Part shown: positions 61,979 through 64,000 of the stretch, piece by piece
Numbering within the stretch: the first letter of the stretch is position 1
How the letters are laid out: each line of letters starts with the position of its first letter
Source: Echinostoma caproni
Taxonomy: Eukaryota > Platyhelminthes > Trematoda > Plagiorchiida > Echinostomatidae
Assembly (NCBI GenBank): GCA_900618425.1
Contig: UZAN01039540.1
Span: forward strand, 1 to 64,000
DNA: 64,000 bases
Direction of reading: 5' to 3'
Program-made: the position numbers and the translations under genes
The notes under the pieces: generated by a model
What the model was told of the DNA's origin: nothing
The model's input: the letters and a program-made list of their open reading frames with translations, nothing else
The model's database searches: none

Positions 61979-64000
61979 CTTTTGCGTAAACACAAGGGTA
62001 GATGAGAGAAAGATCCGTGACAAGGGGCAGAAAATCAAAAAAACTATTCATCAGAAGATGTCTTGCAATTTGGCATGAACCACATGCGGTGGAAAATATA
62101 ATCCATCTGAGTTGTTCGTAAATAATTTTTGGAAGTGATGCATGTTTCTGTTCAAAATTTCCTTCAGGGTGGTCATGTTCGTCTCTCTTATATCCCAATT
62201 TAGATTTTTTCAAACGAGATAATTCACCTTTCTATTGATAGAGCCATAACTGTTGTTTGACGAAAAGGGAAAGTGTGTGAAAATTGAGAGATAAATAAAC
62301 GGCAAACTAGTTTGCAATTCAAATCTTTGGAACTAAAACATATCCGCATCTGCAAAGCTGTTTTTAGGTTCATGGTCACAAACCAACAGCAGTGTTTTTG
62401 AACTTCGAGTTTTATCGTGTGATTTCTGCATTCGTAACCCATCAACTTGATTACATGTGTTGTTGTGTATCCGTGGACGAGTAACCCAATTGTTCTGATG
62501 ACTGCCTGTGAAATATTTCAAAAGTCGATGAATTATTGTACAGACTTATGGTATTTGTGTTCATTGCATTAACCGTCACTTGTAAGCGTAAAGCTAGTCC
62601 ATAGTATTGGTGATTTTCTACCATATTTAGTTCACGGCTGATCTCAATAGACACCACGGACTCCGTCAATCAACCAAGATAGCTGAACTATACATATGCT
62701 GTTTTGTTCAAAACCTGTCCGGTAATTACGCCTGACAGATTGAAAATAACCAACTGCTTGGGAGGTAGCAGGGAAAGGTTTCAAGGTCACGATACATTTT
62801 AGTGCATCGCATTTGAGCGTAGTGGATGCAAATTACAAATAAGTTTTGGGGTGACTGAAATCTTCAGACTAAAAGGAACTCTATACATGAATGCTATTAT
62901 CTTTCCTTAGTGCATACATTAACCAAACACTGTATTCTGGAAAGGTATGAGCTGCGACTAAAGAAGAAATTATTTCAACTTCTGGCTGAGGAAACTTGCT
63001 TCAAAAAACTGCCTTTTGGTGAACTATGTAACGCTCCCCCGACAATACTTTCAGAATGTGAAACCACCGTGCTAATGTTGCTTAGACAACAGCATCGATC
63101 TAACTCGGGATCCCTTCGTTTCATACCTACTTTCACGGTGCGAATTAGGTATAGTCTCGAATGATAACTACGTGGCTATCTACCGATCTTACATAGTGAT
63201 AATAAATGGGTGCTGGACAAAAATTGGATCAAATTTGTCATTTTGTTACATAGTTCGCGTTATAATGGTTTTCCCACAGAATTGTTATTCCGTCCATGAG
63301 TAATTTATTATCCCGATCAGGGCCTGTCAGTTTCGTCTCGGCAACACTTTTTATGAACAGTCAAGCATGCTAACTTTTTCGGTGAACATTCTTGCCTCTG
63401 GCTTTGATGAAAAGTTTTGGTGAACTTTGTACGACTGTACCACGTGCAGGAAATCAAAATTGTGATTTTAGGTTTGAAAAAATAGTGTAATTGTTACGAT
63501 CTTAATGTTGCAAAGTATATCCGAATTTTTCGCAGATACTAATAATAATAATAATAATAATAAACTATATGAATCGTCTTGCTTTTTTCGAGGAACGTCC
63601 GCCAGACAATAGCGTTTTGTATTGCCCATCCCTTCAGTTCATTGGATATGATCAACTGCCTACGTTACACTGATAAACCTTTCGTGTATAAAGCTATTTC
63701 GGCAAAATTCACCAACGGTCATCTAACGTTTATCCCAGTAAATTACATTATTGTAAGCGGGTCTGGGAGGAACGAAAACTAATACGAGATGTAACGTATT
63801 GGTTGAAACAGTTTGGTTAAGTTTAATGATCGTTTTTTTCCTCATTTTTTCTCTAGAAGACAAAGATATTCATTGCGGGGGTTCACTATGTGTGATAAGG
63901 AATACAAAGTGCCGTTTATACTGGTACTCTGATCGACATCAATATGAATTGTGACTGCTATCGGAAGGACTTTTGAATCATAACGGTGAATCAGAACAGC
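61979..64000. other. Upstream of the first visible SCHIP1-like exon
   Basis: Expected to hold an intron and perhaps an upstream exon or promoter of the minus-strand gene. Several possible donors exist (for example near 63190), but none ends a convincing coding frame. Confidence 0.4.
63540..63562 (+). repeat. (AAT)n microsatellite
   Basis: Seven to eight AAT units with no gene nearby. Confidence 0.85.

Noticed and set aside
62490..62520. CTGATGACTGCCTGTGAAA on the plus strand
   Set aside because: No stem II or stem I pairing; chance match.

Overview
The window is eukaryotic, intron-rich and repeat-rich. I read it as a flatworm, most likely a digenean fluke. The supports are the mix of Penelope-like, CR1-like and other LINE fragments, the tRNA-derived SINEs that carry a hammerhead ribozyme (the arrangement known from schistosome S-alpha repeats), and the long introns. 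This is inference; no species is named. There is one assembly gap (38952-38704 region: exactly 38952-39704) and single N bases at 40314, 42797, 53921 and 59333-59334.

Right half (33.0-62.0 kb): one minus-strand gene, read as eight exons at 61404-61978, 57268-57585, 55956-56123, 47100-47303, 44126-44383, 38404-38538, 33873-33981 and 33006-33103. All phases join cleanly and give about 620 residues ending in a stop. The C-terminal third matches the schwannomin-interacting protein 1 (SCHIP1) family: an acidic block with an N-D-S motif, a coiled coil, and the conserved terminal leucine-rich helix. The N-terminal exons are acidic, serine-rich and unlike anything I recognise. The true 5' end is not seen. 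Introns are 0.8-8.7 kb and hold SINEs, a foldback repeat and a possible nested plus-strand micro-gene near 49.5-49.9 kb.

Left half (0-33 kb): no gene of certain identity. It holds a possible LTR (7.19-7.77 kb), a decayed LINE reverse transcriptase (10.62-11.37 kb), a Penelope-like element (14.0-17.4 kb) broken by a younger LINE 3' end (14.75-15.17 kb), a possible small secreted protein (27.95-28.23 kb), and a foldback element (30.51-31.02 kb).

The most striking theme is hammerhead self-cleaving ribozymes spread through unrelated-looking repeats. Two SINE copies (45.39-45.56 and 42.60-42.79 kb) each carry a full type I core after the tRNA-like head. The 30.5 kb foldback carries one hammerhead in each arm, facing opposite ways. 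Damaged versions lie beside the Penelope-like element (14.03 and 17.33 kb), in a tRNA-like repeat at 0.99 kb, in the arms of a second foldback at 48 kb, and as weak relics at 3.6, 24.2 and 49.9 kb. Nothing bacterial (operons, Shine-Dalgarno sites, CRISPR) is present.
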